A stretch of DNA of 40,095 nt from the IMG/VR virus record IMGVR_UViG_3300027796_000021, positions 1 to 40,095 of that record. One strand, written 5' to 3'. Positions within the stretch are counted from its first letter, which is position 1. Each line of letters starts with the position of its first letter. The DNA comes from a virus. The translations under genes were made by a program, and so were the position numbers. Under the pieces are notes generated by a model. That model was not told where the DNA came from. It did not search any database and worked only from the letters and a program-made list of their open reading frames with translations. Positions 13,272 through 22,192 of this stretch are shown here, piece after piece.

Positions 13272-13305
13272 AATCCACCGTAGTTAAAATGATGGTGGAT
13301 TTTTT
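13272..13305 (+). terminator. hairpin with U-run in the nrdG leader (attenuator candidate)
   Basis: AATCCACC (13272-13279) pairs with GGTGGATT (13294-13301), with a 14-base loop and a run of six T ending at 13305. It has the form of an intrinsic terminator, but it starts only about 5 bases after the expected transcription start (near 13267). Unless it is bypassed, it would stop transcription before nrdG, giving a short RNA or a regulated attenuator. No upstream gene would read through it except by crossing the P3 promoter. Confidence 0.65.
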
Positions 13306-13377
13306 ATCTAATTTTTTCAGATTTCGGTTTGATTTATGAAAAATTTATTATATATTATATCACATGAAGGAGTTCAA

Positions 13378-13857
13378 ATGATAAACATTTTTGATATAGG
13401 GATTACATGGAAAGAGGCTCCAATGTCCTCTTCTGGAAGTTTAACTGTTTTTGTAGGATTTCCAAATAAGAGTTGCAGATTTCATTGTGATGGATGTTCT
13501 TGGGGAAAAGATGGAGAGAAGCCTATTGGAGAACCTTTGAGTTTGGAGAAATTCAGAGATATTCTTAATAAGAAAAGAAAGTATACGGATTTTGTATGTT
13601 TTCTTGGAGATGGTGGTTGTGGAGAGAATCTTATTGAATATTTGAGAATTGTAAAAGAATATGGAATGAAAACTTTATTGTATACCGGAGGAAAGGTTGA
13701 TGATTATAGTAAGGAAGTTTTGAAAGCTCTTGATTGGATTAAAACAGGGAGATGGGAAGGGAAGAGTCTGGAAGATGTAAATACTAATCAGAAGATTTTT
13801 AAATTGGCTGATGGGAATATTATTGGCATTGAGAATTATAAAGCTTATTATGTATAA
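13378..13857 (+). CDS. nrdG: anaerobic ribonucleotide reductase activase NrdG, 159 aa
   Basis: Radical SAM activase for NrdD. SCRFHCDGCSW carries CX3CX2C (Cys33, 37, 40), which binds the 4Fe-4S cluster and SAM. Then come EPLSLEKFRDIL, CFLGDGGCGENL (a GGE-like SAM-amino segment) and GMKTLLYTGG. The length is typical of NrdG. The start is ATG at 13378, because AAGGAG lies 5 bases ahead. An upstream in-frame ATG at 13336 has no ribosome site. The order nrdG then nrdD is the reverse of the usual nrdD-nrdG. The enzyme requires anoxic conditions, so the host is probably anaerobic. Confidence 0.9.
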   Translation: MINIFDIGITWKEAPMSSSGSLTVFVGFPNKSCRFHCDGCSWGKDGEKPIGEPLSLEKFRDILNKKRKYTDFVCFLGDGGCGENLIEYLRIVKEYGMKTLLYTGGKVDDYSKEVLKALDWIKTGRWEGKSLEDVNTNQKIFKLADGNIIGIENYKAYYV

Positions 13858-13878
13858 AATTTAAAGGAAGAAAATAAT

Positions 13879-15885
13879 ATGAGTGATGAAGAGCAAGTTG
13901 AGCAGGAGATTAATTGTTTTGAAGCAGATGCAAAAGCGGCTATTACAAGAAAAAATATTACATATAAATTGAAAAAACATTTGAAAGAGAAATATAATAA
14001 GGAAGAATTGACAAATCCTATTCTGAAAGAACAGGGGATTGATCCAAAGAGATTTAATATTCTTGCTAATATTGAGAATTTCATGCTTGGGAAGATTGCA
14101 GATATTTCTGTTGATCCAAACGCAAATAAAAATGAAGTGAATTCTGAAGCTATTATTCAAGAAGCATTTAATCCTATCAGAAAGCTGTATGGAGCTGATA
14201 TTCTTTATCGTGAAATGAAATCCATGTATGGAAAAGAAGAAGCAGACAGGCTTTCCATGCTTATGTATGATTATTCTCTATATCTTGCAGATAGTACCAA
14301 AGTGGAACGTGTTTATTGTTGGGCCATGTCTACAAACTTTCTTGTGCAGGAAGGGCGTAATTTTGGAGTAGCACCCTCTACTCCTGCCAGAAGGTTGGAT
14401 TCTTATATCGGAGCTGTTTGTGAGATGCTTCATCAGCTTAGCAATCATACTGCCGGAGCTATTGCACTTTCTACTTTATTCATTGATTGTGCTTCTATTC
14501 TTATGTCTTATAAAGGGATTCTTGGAGAACCTGTTTCCTATGAAGATATTTGCAATGATCCGGTAATTAGAAAACGCATTGAAAATGAAATGCAGAGTTT
14601 GATCTATTCTTTGAATTTTTTATCTAGGTCTGGATGTGAACCTCCGTTTAGCAATGTTACGCTTTCAGATGATGCTAAACTTGCAAAAATGGCTGAAGAT
14701 TATCAATATCAATTTACAAAGCCAGATGGAACTGAATTTTCCATTGACGAGATTGTGAAATATACTCTGGAAGTCCAGAAACTTTATGTAAAGGTTTTTA
14801 ATGCTGGAAATATTTCTCAAGGAGGAACGCAATTCAGATTTCCAGTTACTACCTGTGCTTTTACAAAACTTTCAACTGGTGAAGTTTCAGAAACTTCTTG
14901 GTTTAGATGGATGATTGATAATGCAGATATGACTAGGTATAATATTTTTATTTCTGAAGGAGATAAGCAATGTTCCTGTTGCAGACTTATTAATGACGGG
15001 GAATTGCTTAAGCAGGGAAGTCAAATATCTTCTTTGGGAAATGTTACAGTTTCAATGGGATCAATTCGAGTAGTCACTGTAAATTTTATGCGCCCTGCTT
15101 TAATGGCTAATACTATTGAAGAGTTTTGGAAGATTTTTAATGAAAACATTCATTCAACTGCAAAGATTCTGAAAGCACATAGGAGCCTTATTCAAAGACT
15201 CACAGATGCAGGACTTCAGCCTTTCATGAATAAGATTTTTTCAATGGATCGTTTGTTCAGCACTTTTGGATGTGCTGGTATTGTAGAGTGTGCAGAAACT
15301 CTTAAGAAGAAGTTTAATATCCAAGGGGATGTTATGCGTGATTTGCTTTCTTTCTTTAAGGATAAAAGCAACATCTATTCTAGAGAATTGAATTTTCCAA
15401 ATAATTCTGAATTTGTACCCGGAGAAACTCTTTGCTGGAAGCTTAGTAAAGTTGATGCAATTATTTTTGGAAAAGAAAATCAGCCATATACAATGTATTC
15501 CAATCAATTTGTTCCGCTTTGGAAGAAAGCTTCCATTTATGAACGTCTGGAAGAAGCAGGAGACTATGACTTGTTGTTTAGCGGAGGTGCAATCACACAT
15601 GCACAGATTAATGAAAAGATTAGTAAAAAGCAAGCAGAGCATATTATTAAATTTGCGGCAAAATGCAATAATCAACACTTTGCCATTAATACAATAATGA
15701 CATACTGCGTTAATAATCATTATACTCAGGGAAAACATGATAAATGCCCTGAATGTGGAGGAGAGGTAAAGGATTATTATACAAGGATTGTTGGATATTT
15801 TATTCCAATTTCTGCCGCAAATAAGATTCGCAGGGAATGGGAATTTCCTCGTAGAACATTTGTGGATGTTCCTGAAATTGAGTAA
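13879..15885 (+). CDS. nrdD: anaerobic ribonucleoside-triphosphate reductase NrdD, 668 aa
   Basis: Class III reductase that converts NTPs to dNTPs using a glycyl radical and formate. Visible points: HQLSNHTAGAIALSTLF (about 190-206), QGGTQFRFPVTTC with the substrate-site Cys, CSCCRL, and a C-terminal zinc finger region with CVNNHYTQGKHDKCPECGG. The glycyl-radical loop RIVGYFIP has Gly639 as the likely radical site, 30 residues from the end. I see no obvious N-terminal ATP cone. The length is near that of T4 NrdD (about 605) plus an extension. Its activase lies directly upstream. Confidence 0.93.
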   Translation: MSDEEQVEQEINCFEADAKAAITRKNITYKLKKHLKEKYNKEELTNPILKEQGIDPKRFNILANIENFMLGKIADISVDPNANKNEVNSEAIIQEAFNPIRKLYGADILYREMKSMYGKEEADRLSMLMYDYSLYLADSTKVERVYCWAMSTNFLVQEGRNFGVAPSTPARRLDSYIGAVCEMLHQLSNHTAGAIALSTLFIDCASILMSYKGILGEPVSYEDICNDPVIRKRIENEMQSLIYSLNFLSRSGCEPPFSNVTLSDDAKLAKMAEDYQYQFTKPDGTEFSIDEIVKYTLEVQKLYVKVFNAGNISQGGTQFRFPVTTCAFTKLSTGEVSETSWFRWMIDNADMTRYNIFISEGDKQCSCCRLINDGELLKQGSQISSLGNVTVSMGSIRVVTVNFMRPALMANTIEEFWKIFNENIHSTAKILKAHRSLIQRLTDAGLQPFMNKIFSMDRLFSTFGCAGIVECAETLKKKFNIQGDVMRDLLSFFKDKSNIYSRELNFPNNSEFVPGETLCWKLSKVDAIIFGKENQPYTMYSNQFVPLWKKASIYERLEEAGDYDLLFSGGAITHAQINEKISKKQAEHIIKFAAKCNNQHFAINTIMTYCVNNHYTQGKHDKCPECGGEVKDYYTRIVGYFIPISAANKIRREWEFPRRTFVDVPEIE

Positions 15886-15920
15886 ATTATTTAAAAATTA
15901 GCAATTATTTTTTAAATAAT
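15886..15920 (+). terminator. AT-only hairpin after nrdD
   Basis: ATTATTTAAAAA (15886-15897) pairs with TTTTTAAATAAT (15909-15920), 12 bp around an 11-base loop directly after the nrdD stop. It has no GC pair and no separate U-run, so termination is weak or uncertain. Promoter P4 starts three bases later. Confidence 0.4.
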
Positions 15921-15922
15921 AC

Positions 15923-15950
15923 TTGATTTTTAAAAAAGATGTGCTATATT
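15923..15950 (+). promoter_or_regulatory. rightward promoter P4, extended -10
   Basis: TTGATT (15923-15928), 16-base spacer, TATATT (15945-15950) preceded by GTGC. It drives the glycosyltransferase-terminase-portal unit. Confidence 0.85.
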
Positions 15951-15976
15951 ATATAGTTAGAGAGATTATAGGTTAA

Positions 15977-16025
15977 GCAAGAGTATGTCACCTACCACGA
16001 TTATACTGTGGTTAAAAACTCTTGC
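15977..16025 (+). promoter_or_regulatory. structured leader before the glycosyltransferase
   Basis: GCAAGAGT (15977-15984) pairs perfectly with ACTCTTGC (16018-16025), enclosing ACCAC (15994-15998)/GTGGT (16008-16012) with a 9-base loop. The plan, an outer stem around a 5-bp, 9-base-loop hairpin, is the same as in the P1 leader, though the sequence differs. No U-run follows. Confidence 0.55.
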
Positions 16026-16082
16026 ATAATTTAATAATGGATTCTTTGTGTAAAGTAATAGTTTGTTTAATTTTGGAGAGTT

Positions 16083-17159
16083 ATGTTAAAAAATAAATAT
16101 CTTTTTGCTTCTTCTTATTTAGGAAATGGAGCAGTATCATTTTATAGAAGCAGAGCCGTTACAGCTATTCTCTCTTCAGCTTATGGAGATTCTGCCATTT
16201 TTAATGAAAGTGGTTCTTTTATTAAGGATATTGAATTTTTGACATATTGTGATAATATACGATTGCAGAGAGTTGCTTTGGATATGTGCACAAATTACTT
16301 TGATAAAGTAAAAGCACTATCCAATGAACTTGGTTTTTCTGTGATTACGGATTATGATGATATTATGTTTGCCGATGATTTTCCAGATTATAATGAATAT
16401 AAGGATTCTTATAAACAAATAAAAGATGAAACGGTTAAACATTTTATGGAAGGTTCAGATATAGTAACCGTTACAACTGATGTGCTTGCACAATACTATT
16501 CCAAACGGCTGAATCTTGACATTAAGAAATTTAAAGTAATTGATAATTACCTTCCTGCATTTTGGGGAAACGGATTATATGACACAGAAAAAATCTCAAA
16601 AAGATACAGTGATTTTCATAGACACCCCCGAATTCTTATCTCATGCTCTAGTTCTCATTTTTGTAATAATGGACTTGCTGATAATTGTGATGACTTTGAT
16701 AGCACATTGGATTGGATCATAGCAAATAAGAATAAATATGAATTCTTTATTCAAGGAGGAAGCAATAAGCGTTTAAGAGATTGCGGAGCTGATATTAAAT
16801 TTGTAAAATCTCAAAATGTTTATAATTATTTGTACAGCCGGGATTCTGTGGAGCCTCTTCTTTATATTCAGCCTTTGAAGGATTGTATATTTAATAGATG
16901 TAAGAGTGCAATAAAACTTTATGAAGCTGATAAATCTGGTATTCCTATTTTGCTACAGGATATTCCTCCGTATCAAGGAAAGACAGACCTTCTATTCACC
17001 AATGGAGACGATTTGAATACTCTTGCAACTCGATTGTTCAGTGATAAGGAGTTCTATATGGATCAGGTTAAGAAAGCCCGTGACAGGTCTTATAATCAGA
17101 TTTTGGAAACTCATGCAGATGAATGGGTAAATGTTATGAAGAGGAATTTTCAAAAATGA
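16083..17159 (+). CDS. GT-B type glycosyltransferase-like protein, 358 aa
   Basis: The sequence has the pattern of a phage GT-B enzyme. It starts with SYLGNGAVSFYRSRA. TDYDDIMFADDFPDYNEY and GSDIVTVTTDVLAQYYSKRL precede a linker, VIDNYLPAFW. The second domain has HPRILISCSSSHF and PLLYIQPLKD, then an NRCKSAIKLYEADKSGIPIL segment that fits the sugar-nucleotide pocket of GT4-like enzymes. Donor and acceptor are unknown. With the BAHT-like enzyme one unit upstream, it may extend a glycan on the same target. It lies immediately before terS, with ATG/TGA overlap. GGAGAG lies before ATG at 16083. Confidence 0.72.
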   Translation: MLKNKYLFASSYLGNGAVSFYRSRAVTAILSSAYGDSAIFNESGSFIKDIEFLTYCDNIRLQRVALDMCTNYFDKVKALSNELGFSVITDYDDIMFADDFPDYNEYKDSYKQIKDETVKHFMEGSDIVTVTTDVLAQYYSKRLNLDIKKFKVIDNYLPAFWGNGLYDTEKISKRYSDFHRHPRILISCSSSHFCNNGLADNCDDFDSTLDWIIANKNKYEFFIQGGSNKRLRDCGADIKFVKSQNVYNYLYSRDSVEPLLYIQPLKDCIFNRCKSAIKLYEADKSGIPILLQDIPPYQGKTDLLFTNGDDLNTLATRLFSDKEFYMDQVKKARDRSYNQILETHADEWVNVMKRNFQK

Positions 17160-17845
17160 CGGAAGAACTGGTTAAAATAGATAATGAGAGTTGGTTGAAT
17201 GATAAGAAGCTTGATGAATCTATTAATGTAATTCCCCGTGAAATTCCTGATGAAAAGTTTGATATAATTGATTTGAGATTTCCTTCAGAAAAGGATAAAG
17301 CTGATTATGTAAGCAATGTAGGTAACAAATTATTTCAACTTTCCAATATGATTTATGCACAAGAATCTGAAAAGAATATACTTTCTTTTTTGGGATTGAG
17401 CAGAAAGAAATTTTATCTATTTAAAAGATGGTTTCCAGAGTTTAGGAATGCAGTTGCACAAGGAAAATTGAGCATGGTTGAAAGAGTTGAATCTTCTCAA
17501 GAGAGACGTGCTATTGGAATGAATACTACTGATGTAGAAATCACTAATATTTATGAACCAGATAGAGATGGTGTGATGAAACTTGTTCAGAAAAAAGAAA
17601 AGATATTGAAAAAAGAAATTCCACCGGATGCTCGTGCTGCTGAAATGATATTGATTAATAGATCGCCTAACCGATGGCAGAAAGCAAAATCTGACAGTTT
17701 TGTTCAGAATAATACTCAGAATGTTATCAATGTTTCTGAAGATGCTGTCAAAAATATGTTAAATCGTATGAATGGTTTATCTATTGATACAAAAGAAATG
17801 AAAGAAGAGATAAAAGATGCTGAGGTATTAGATAATGGCAGTTGA
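17156..17845 (+). CDS. terS: terminase small subunit, 229 aa
   Basis: Its position just before terL and its size support terminase small subunit. After an acidic N-terminus comes a helix-turn-helix-like region, MIYAQESEKNILSFLGLSRK then KFYLFKRWFPEFRNAVAQGK, the DNA-binding part that recognises the packaging site. The C-terminal half (KSDSFVQNNTQNVINVSED) probably contains the oligomerisation and TerL-contact part. The start is ATG at 17156, overlapping the glycosyltransferase stop with GAGGAA 8 bases ahead. An earlier ATG at 17123 lies inside the upstream gene without a site. The end overlaps terL by 11 bases. Confidence 0.78.
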   Translation: MTEELVKIDNESWLNDKKLDESINVIPREIPDEKFDIIDLRFPSEKDKADYVSNVGNKLFQLSNMIYAQESEKNILSFLGLSRKKFYLFKRWFPEFRNAVAQGKLSMVERVESSQERRAIGMNTTDVEITNIYEPDRDGVMKLVQKKEKILKKEIPPDARAAEMILINRSPNRWQKAKSDSFVQNNTQNVINVSEDAVKNMLNRMNGLSIDTKEMKEEIKDAEVLDNGS

Positions 17846-19376
17846 TTATAATTTTGATGTTATGGAAATGGAAGTGGAAGAAAGGGCTATTGTAAGGAAA
17901 ATCTTTGATAGTGATTTTTCTAAATTTGCATCCTATTTTTTCAAGGTTCTTACTGGTGAAACAATGCTTATGAATTGGCATCATAAATGGCTTTGCAAAA
18001 TTCTTGAGCAAGTTTATAATCAGGAATTGAAAAATGTTATTATCAATATCTCTCCCGGAGCTTCTAAAAGTGTAATGCTTTGCCGATTGTTTCCGGCTTA
18101 TTGTTATTCTAAAAAACCACATTGTCGATTTTTGGAAATTTCTTATGATTCAGAACTCGTTGAATCTCATTCAGTTGCTGTAAAAGATATTATTGGTTCA
18201 AAAGAGTTCAGAGCCTTGTATGGAAATTATTCATTTAAAGCTGATAATGATAAAAAAGCCGAATGGACTTTATCTTATGGAAATCAAATAAATGCAGGGG
18301 AATTTGTTGCTGTTTCTTTGAAAGGTGGTATCACCGGTAAGCGCGGGGGGTATATGGAAGAAGGATTTACCGGATGCATTATTATTGATGACCCTATAAA
18401 AGTGATGGATGCGGCTTCCAAGGCAAAGAGAGATGAAGCAAATACAGTTCTGTCAAGTACGGTTAGTAGTAGACGTGCTCTTGAAGGTAAAACTCCCATT
18501 CTTATGATTATGCAGAGACTCAATGAAGATGATCCTACAGGATATTTGCTTTCTGTTCAGGCTAAGGAGAATTGGACGCATATTTCAATCCCTGCACTTA
18601 TTGACAGAGAAATTTATGATGCTTTTCCAGAGAATGTAAAACAATTTGCTCATGATTATATTAATGATGAGATTGAAAAAACAGGAGCTGCTTCTTATTG
18701 GGAATATAAAGTTCCAAAGAAAATGCTTTTTGAATATAAAGAAAAAAATACTTATGAATTTGAAGCACAGTATCAGCAGAATCCAGTTCCAAAGGGAGGA
18801 GCTTTATTTCAAACGGATTGGTTCCAGAATTATAATAATATTCCAGAAAAATTTGATTCGGTAAAGATATTTGCAGATACGGCAGTTAGTGCAAAAACTT
18901 ATTCTGATAGTTCTGTTCTATTGGCTGTTGGGGAAGTTAATAAAAATTTATATCTGCTTGACTTGATGAAGGGTAAATGGGAAATGCCTGAACTCACAAG
19001 GAATGCAATTAGTTTTGCCACGGCAATAAGAACTCGATTTTCAAATAGTATTTTCAAAGGATTTTTCATTGAATTTCGTTCTTCAGGGCAGGGATTGGTT
19101 CAGACTCTTAGAAATGATACAAGACTTCCCATTATTGATATTGCTCCAAAAGGAGAGAAGGTTCAACGAGCACAACAAGCACTTCCATATGTTCAAGGGA
19201 AGAGAATTTACATTCCAGAGAAAAGTTTATGGGTAGCTAATTTCTTGTTGGAAATATCACAATTTTCTCCGGCAATGTCACATAAACATGATGACCAAGT
19301 AGACGTTCTTGTTTATGCAATCTGGAATGCTTATATAGAACCTAAAACAGTTGTTATACGAGATATACATTTTTAA
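17835..19376 (+). CDS. terL: terminase large subunit, 513 aa
   Basis: This is the packaging motor: an ATPase at the portal plus a headful or site-cutting nuclease. The Walker A-like loop SPGASKS is at 73-79. GITGKRGG is at 165-172. The Walker B strand CIIIDDP is at 181-187. MIMQRLNEDDPTG is a Terminase_6-type coupling segment. The nuclease domain shows KIFADTAVSAK (Asp348 area) and HDDQVDVLVYAIW (about 488-500) as RuvC-fold acidic residues. The length is typical. GAGGTA lies upstream of ATG at 17835, and translation is coupled to terS. Confidence 0.95.
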   Translation: MAVDYNFDVMEMEVEERAIVRKIFDSDFSKFASYFFKVLTGETMLMNWHHKWLCKILEQVYNQELKNVIINISPGASKSVMLCRLFPAYCYSKKPHCRFLEISYDSELVESHSVAVKDIIGSKEFRALYGNYSFKADNDKKAEWTLSYGNQINAGEFVAVSLKGGITGKRGGYMEEGFTGCIIIDDPIKVMDAASKAKRDEANTVLSSTVSSRRALEGKTPILMIMQRLNEDDPTGYLLSVQAKENWTHISIPALIDREIYDAFPENVKQFAHDYINDEIEKTGAASYWEYKVPKKMLFEYKEKNTYEFEAQYQQNPVPKGGALFQTDWFQNYNNIPEKFDSVKIFADTAVSAKTYSDSSVLLAVGEVNKNLYLLDLMKGKWEMPELTRNAISFATAIRTRFSNSIFKGFFIEFRSSGQGLVQTLRNDTRLPIIDIAPKGEKVQRAQQALPYVQGKRIYIPEKSLWVANFLLEISQFSPAMSHKHDDQVDVLVYAIWNAYIEPKTVVIRDIHF

Positions 19377-19396
19377 TATATTAAGGAAAATTTACT

Positions 19397-21091
19397 ATGT
19401 ATGCAGAAAATGATGATGTAAAGAATTCTGGAATTGTCGATCATGAAGCTTATCAGGATTATGAAGGGGTTTGGGATTTGATTGATGATTGTGTGGATGG
19501 AGAAGCTGTTATTAAGAGTAAGACTGAAACTTATTTGAGTAAAACAGAAGGAATGGCTTCAGATGCTGTTTATGGAGCGGCTATTTATGCAAGATATTTG
19601 AGGAATGCACAATTTCCTGAATATACTTATGATTATCTTTCTGCTGTAAATGGAATGCTCAGGCAAAAAGACCCTACAGTAAATGTTCCTGAAAAGATTG
19701 AAAAGGAGTATCTTATTTCTCCTACAGATGAAGCAAATAAAACCTTCATGGATATTTATGGAGAAGTCATTGATGATGTGATTAAATATTCCAGATGCGG
19801 AATTCTTCTTGATCCTCCTGAAACAATCGAGATGAAAGCAGATTTGTTTCCAAGTATGATTAAATATGGAACACGTTCTATTCGTAATTGGGGATACTCT
19901 ATTTTCAATGGAAGAAAAATTCCTACTATGATTCTTCTGGATGAGAGTTTTACAAGTTATGAAAATGAATCTTTGTCTGCAAAAACTGTTGAGAAGTTTA
20001 GATTTTTAGGATTGAAGATAAAAGATACTTATTATGATTCTGATGGAACTATCAGAGAGATTTATTTGAAACAGCCTCTGTATTATACTTATACAGGAGA
20101 TAGATTTACAAAAGCTATATTCAATCCTCCTGCACCTGATGCAAACGGTTTTGCCGAAGTAGATGGTACTGAAATTCGTTATCCAAGGTTGAATGGGTCA
20201 TATTCTAACTCCATTCCTTTCTTTTGCTTTGGCTCTACTGAAATGTCTTTATATCCTGAAAAGCCTCTTGCATATCCTATTTGCAAAGGTTGTTTATATC
20301 TTTATGGATTGAATGCAGACTTCAGGGAGTATCTTTATAAAACAGGATTTGGAATTTATTTTGCAAACGGAGTAGATTCTGATAAGGATATATATGTTGG
20401 AACTAATAAAGTTTGCGTTGTATCTTCTGAAAAAGCTGATTTGAAATTGGTAGAAAGCAACGGAGTAGGTTTGTCTGAATATAGGCTTGCAATTCAGAAT
20501 ACTACTGAATATATTAAATCTCTTGGATTGTCCATTTTGAAAAATGCAGGAGATGAAAGTGGAACTAGTGTTGGGAAAAGAATTTCACTGAGGACTAGTA
20601 ATCTTAAATCCATTTCAAAAACTATTGCTGAAGGATTTGCCCTGATTATTAAGAAAGCCGCTGAATGGAACGGTAATATTCCACAAGAAGGTGAGTCTGG
20701 TATTGATAGCATTTCTATTGTTCCGGTTACAGAATTTCATACATCTCCTCAGCTTTCTGACCTTATTTCAATTAGTTCTACCGTTAATGCTAATAGGGTT
20801 ATTATTTCTGATTATGATACTTATCTTAATCTGAGAGCACAGAACTTTACTCCGATTACGACTTTTGATGAATGGAATACAGCAAGAAGAGAAACTCAGG
20901 CTGAAAAGGATGCTAGGGATTTGGCTATAAAGAGGGCAGAACTTCAGATGCAAAAAGATATTGAATTTGAAAGTTTGAAAAAGAAAGCTCTTCTTGATAT
21001 TGAAATAAATAAACTTAAACCTGTAGAACCTGTTGAAACAAATCCTAAAAAGAAAGTTGCAAAGATTGTAGTTCAGAATGATGCAAATTAA
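19397..21091 (+). CDS. portal protein (DUF4055-like), 564 aa
   Basis: Dodecameric ring at the unique capsid vertex through which DNA is packaged and ejected. The N-terminus (VWDLIDDCVDGEAVIKSKTE, then TYLSKTEG, then IYARYLRNAQF) fits the DUF4055/phage-portal-like group. The middle (about 130-400) is mixed alpha/beta. The C-terminus (about 480-560: ETQAEKDARDLAIKRAELQM) is a long coiled coil, as in portal crowns or barrels. Its position directly after terL supports it. AAGGAAAA lies before ATG at 19397. Confidence 0.85.
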   Translation: MYAENDDVKNSGIVDHEAYQDYEGVWDLIDDCVDGEAVIKSKTETYLSKTEGMASDAVYGAAIYARYLRNAQFPEYTYDYLSAVNGMLRQKDPTVNVPEKIEKEYLISPTDEANKTFMDIYGEVIDDVIKYSRCGILLDPPETIEMKADLFPSMIKYGTRSIRNWGYSIFNGRKIPTMILLDESFTSYENESLSAKTVEKFRFLGLKIKDTYYDSDGTIREIYLKQPLYYTYTGDRFTKAIFNPPAPDANGFAEVDGTEIRYPRLNGSYSNSIPFFCFGSTEMSLYPEKPLAYPICKGCLYLYGLNADFREYLYKTGFGIYFANGVDSDKDIYVGTNKVCVVSSEKADLKLVESNGVGLSEYRLAIQNTTEYIKSLGLSILKNAGDESGTSVGKRISLRTSNLKSISKTIAEGFALIIKKAAEWNGNIPQEGESGIDSISIVPVTEFHTSPQLSDLISISSTVNANRVIISDYDTYLNLRAQNFTPITTFDEWNTARRETQAEKDARDLAIKRAELQMQKDIEFESLKKKALLDIEINKLKPVEPVETNPKKKVAKIVVQNDAN

Positions 21092-21110
21092 TTTTAGGTG
21101 TTAATTATTG

Positions 21111-21153
21111 AAATCATAGATGGAACTGTTTGAAGAGCATAAATCTATGATTT
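21111..21153 (+). terminator. probable terminator after portal
   Basis: AAATCATAGAT (21111-21121) pairs perfectly with ATCTATGATTT (21143-21153), 11 bp with a 21-base loop, followed by TATAAT. The last three T of the stem and the following AT-rich run give only a modest U-tract. It separates the portal from the scaffold/capsid unit. Confidence 0.6.
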
Positions 21154-21229
21154 TATAATAAAAGTTCATTTAAAATGTATTTAAATCAAAGAAAAGTAGA
21201 AAATAATTGATATTTTTACAAATTTTTAC

Positions 21230-21257
21230 TTGAATTTTTAAAAAAGTGTGCTATATT
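21230..21257 (+). promoter_or_regulatory. rightward promoter P5, extended -10
   Basis: TTGAAT (21230-21235), 16-base spacer, TATATT (21252-21257) preceded by GTGC. It drives scaffold, capsid, connectors and tail tube. It has a leader of about 100 bases. Confidence 0.85.
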
Positions 21258-21327
21258 ATATAGTAAAGTAAATTACCATACTTACAAATAATGCTCAAGG
21301 ATGTGAGATTTTTGAGATTATATAAAT

Positions 21328-21348
21328 AATCAAGAGTGATTCTTGATT
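21328..21348 (+). promoter_or_regulatory. GTGAT-loop hairpin before the scaffold ribosome site
   Basis: AATCAAGA (21328-21335), pentaloop GTGAT (21336-21340), TCTTGATT (21341-21348), perfect 8 bp. It ends 8 bases before the AGGAG (21357-21361) of the scaffold gene. An alternative stem, GATTAT (21316-21321) with ATAATC (21326-21331), shares the AATC and would compete with it. See the two other GTGAT hairpins. Confidence 0.65.
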
Positions 21349-21366
21349 GGTAAATTAGGAGATGTT

Positions 21367-22191
21367 ATGCCAGAACTGAATTTTGAAGTGGAAAATCTTG
21401 AGTCCATTGAAGAAACCTTTCGTCCTCTCTATAAAGAGGTAGAACAAGAAGTTGAGAAAGATGGTGTTAAAACTAAAATTAAAGCTTATCAGCTTAATGC
21501 GGTTGGCGCAAAATCGGAAAAAGATATTGAAGGTTATCGGACTGCCTTGAATAAAGAACGTGCTTTCCGGGAAGCCGCCGAAAAGAATTTGAAAGCGTTT
21601 GGAACACTTACTCCTGAAACTGCTCGTGAAATGGAAAGTAAACTTAAGAACTTCGAAGTTGCCGGAAGTTCTAAAACCGAAGAAGATTTCAGGAAGCGTT
21701 TGGAAGATACCCGTTCTGCACATCAAGCTCAGTTGCTTGAGTATCAGAATAATTGGAATTCCTCTATTGCAGAAAAAGATAAAATCATTTCTGAAAAAGA
21801 AGGAGAGATTACCGGATTGATGCTTTTTTCCCAGCTTAGTGAAGCTTATGCTGAAAAAGGTGTTGAAGGGGGTCTTGATGTTGCTCTTGATTTTGCAAAG
21901 CGTGATTTGGAGTTGAATAAAGATACTAAGAAGTTTGTTACCAAAGATGGTTTGCTTACTGTTAAACAGTGGCTGAATGATGTTCTCTGGAAAGATCGTC
22001 CATTCCTTCTTAAAGCAAATGTATCTGCCGGTGCAAATCGTCCTAGCAGTCTTGGTGGAGTTAATTGGGAAGAAGTATTTAATCCTAATAGTAAAGGATA
22101 TCGTATTAAAGAAAATATGCAAAAAAGAGTTCAGCTTTTTAAGGATAATCCTGATAGAGCATACGCTCTGGCTGAAAAATATAAAAAATAA
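21367..22191 (+). CDS. capsid scaffold/assembly protein, 274 aa
   Basis: Its position between portal and major capsid and its composition fit a scaffold. It is helical and charged (TALNKERAFREAAEKNLKAF; EFRKRLEDTR-like helices around 120-165), with a small C-terminal segment, RPSSLGGVNWEEVFNPN, then a basic tail ending LAEKYKK. Such proteins guide shell assembly and are later lost or cleaved; no protease gene was seen nearby. The start is ATG at 21367 after AGGAG. An earlier in-frame TTG/ATG at 21343 lies inside the hairpin and is rejected. Confidence 0.8.
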   Translation: MPELNFEVENLESIEETFRPLYKEVEQEVEKDGVKTKIKAYQLNAVGAKSEKDIEGYRTALNKERAFREAAEKNLKAFGTLTPETAREMESKLKNFEVAGSSKTEEDFRKRLEDTRSAHQAQLLEYQNNWNSSIAEKDKIISEKEGEITGLMLFSQLSEAYAEKGVEGGLDVALDFAKRDLELNKDTKKFVTKDGLLTVKQWLNDVLWKDRPFLLKANVSAGANRPSSLGGVNWEEVFNPNSKGYRIKENMQKRVQLFKDNPDRAYALAEKYKK

Positions 22192-22192
22192 A

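Noticed and set aside
21355-22122. Leftward open frame of 255 codons opposite scaffold
   Set aside because: Phe/Ile-rich composition from reading Lys/Glu codons backwards; no ribosome site.
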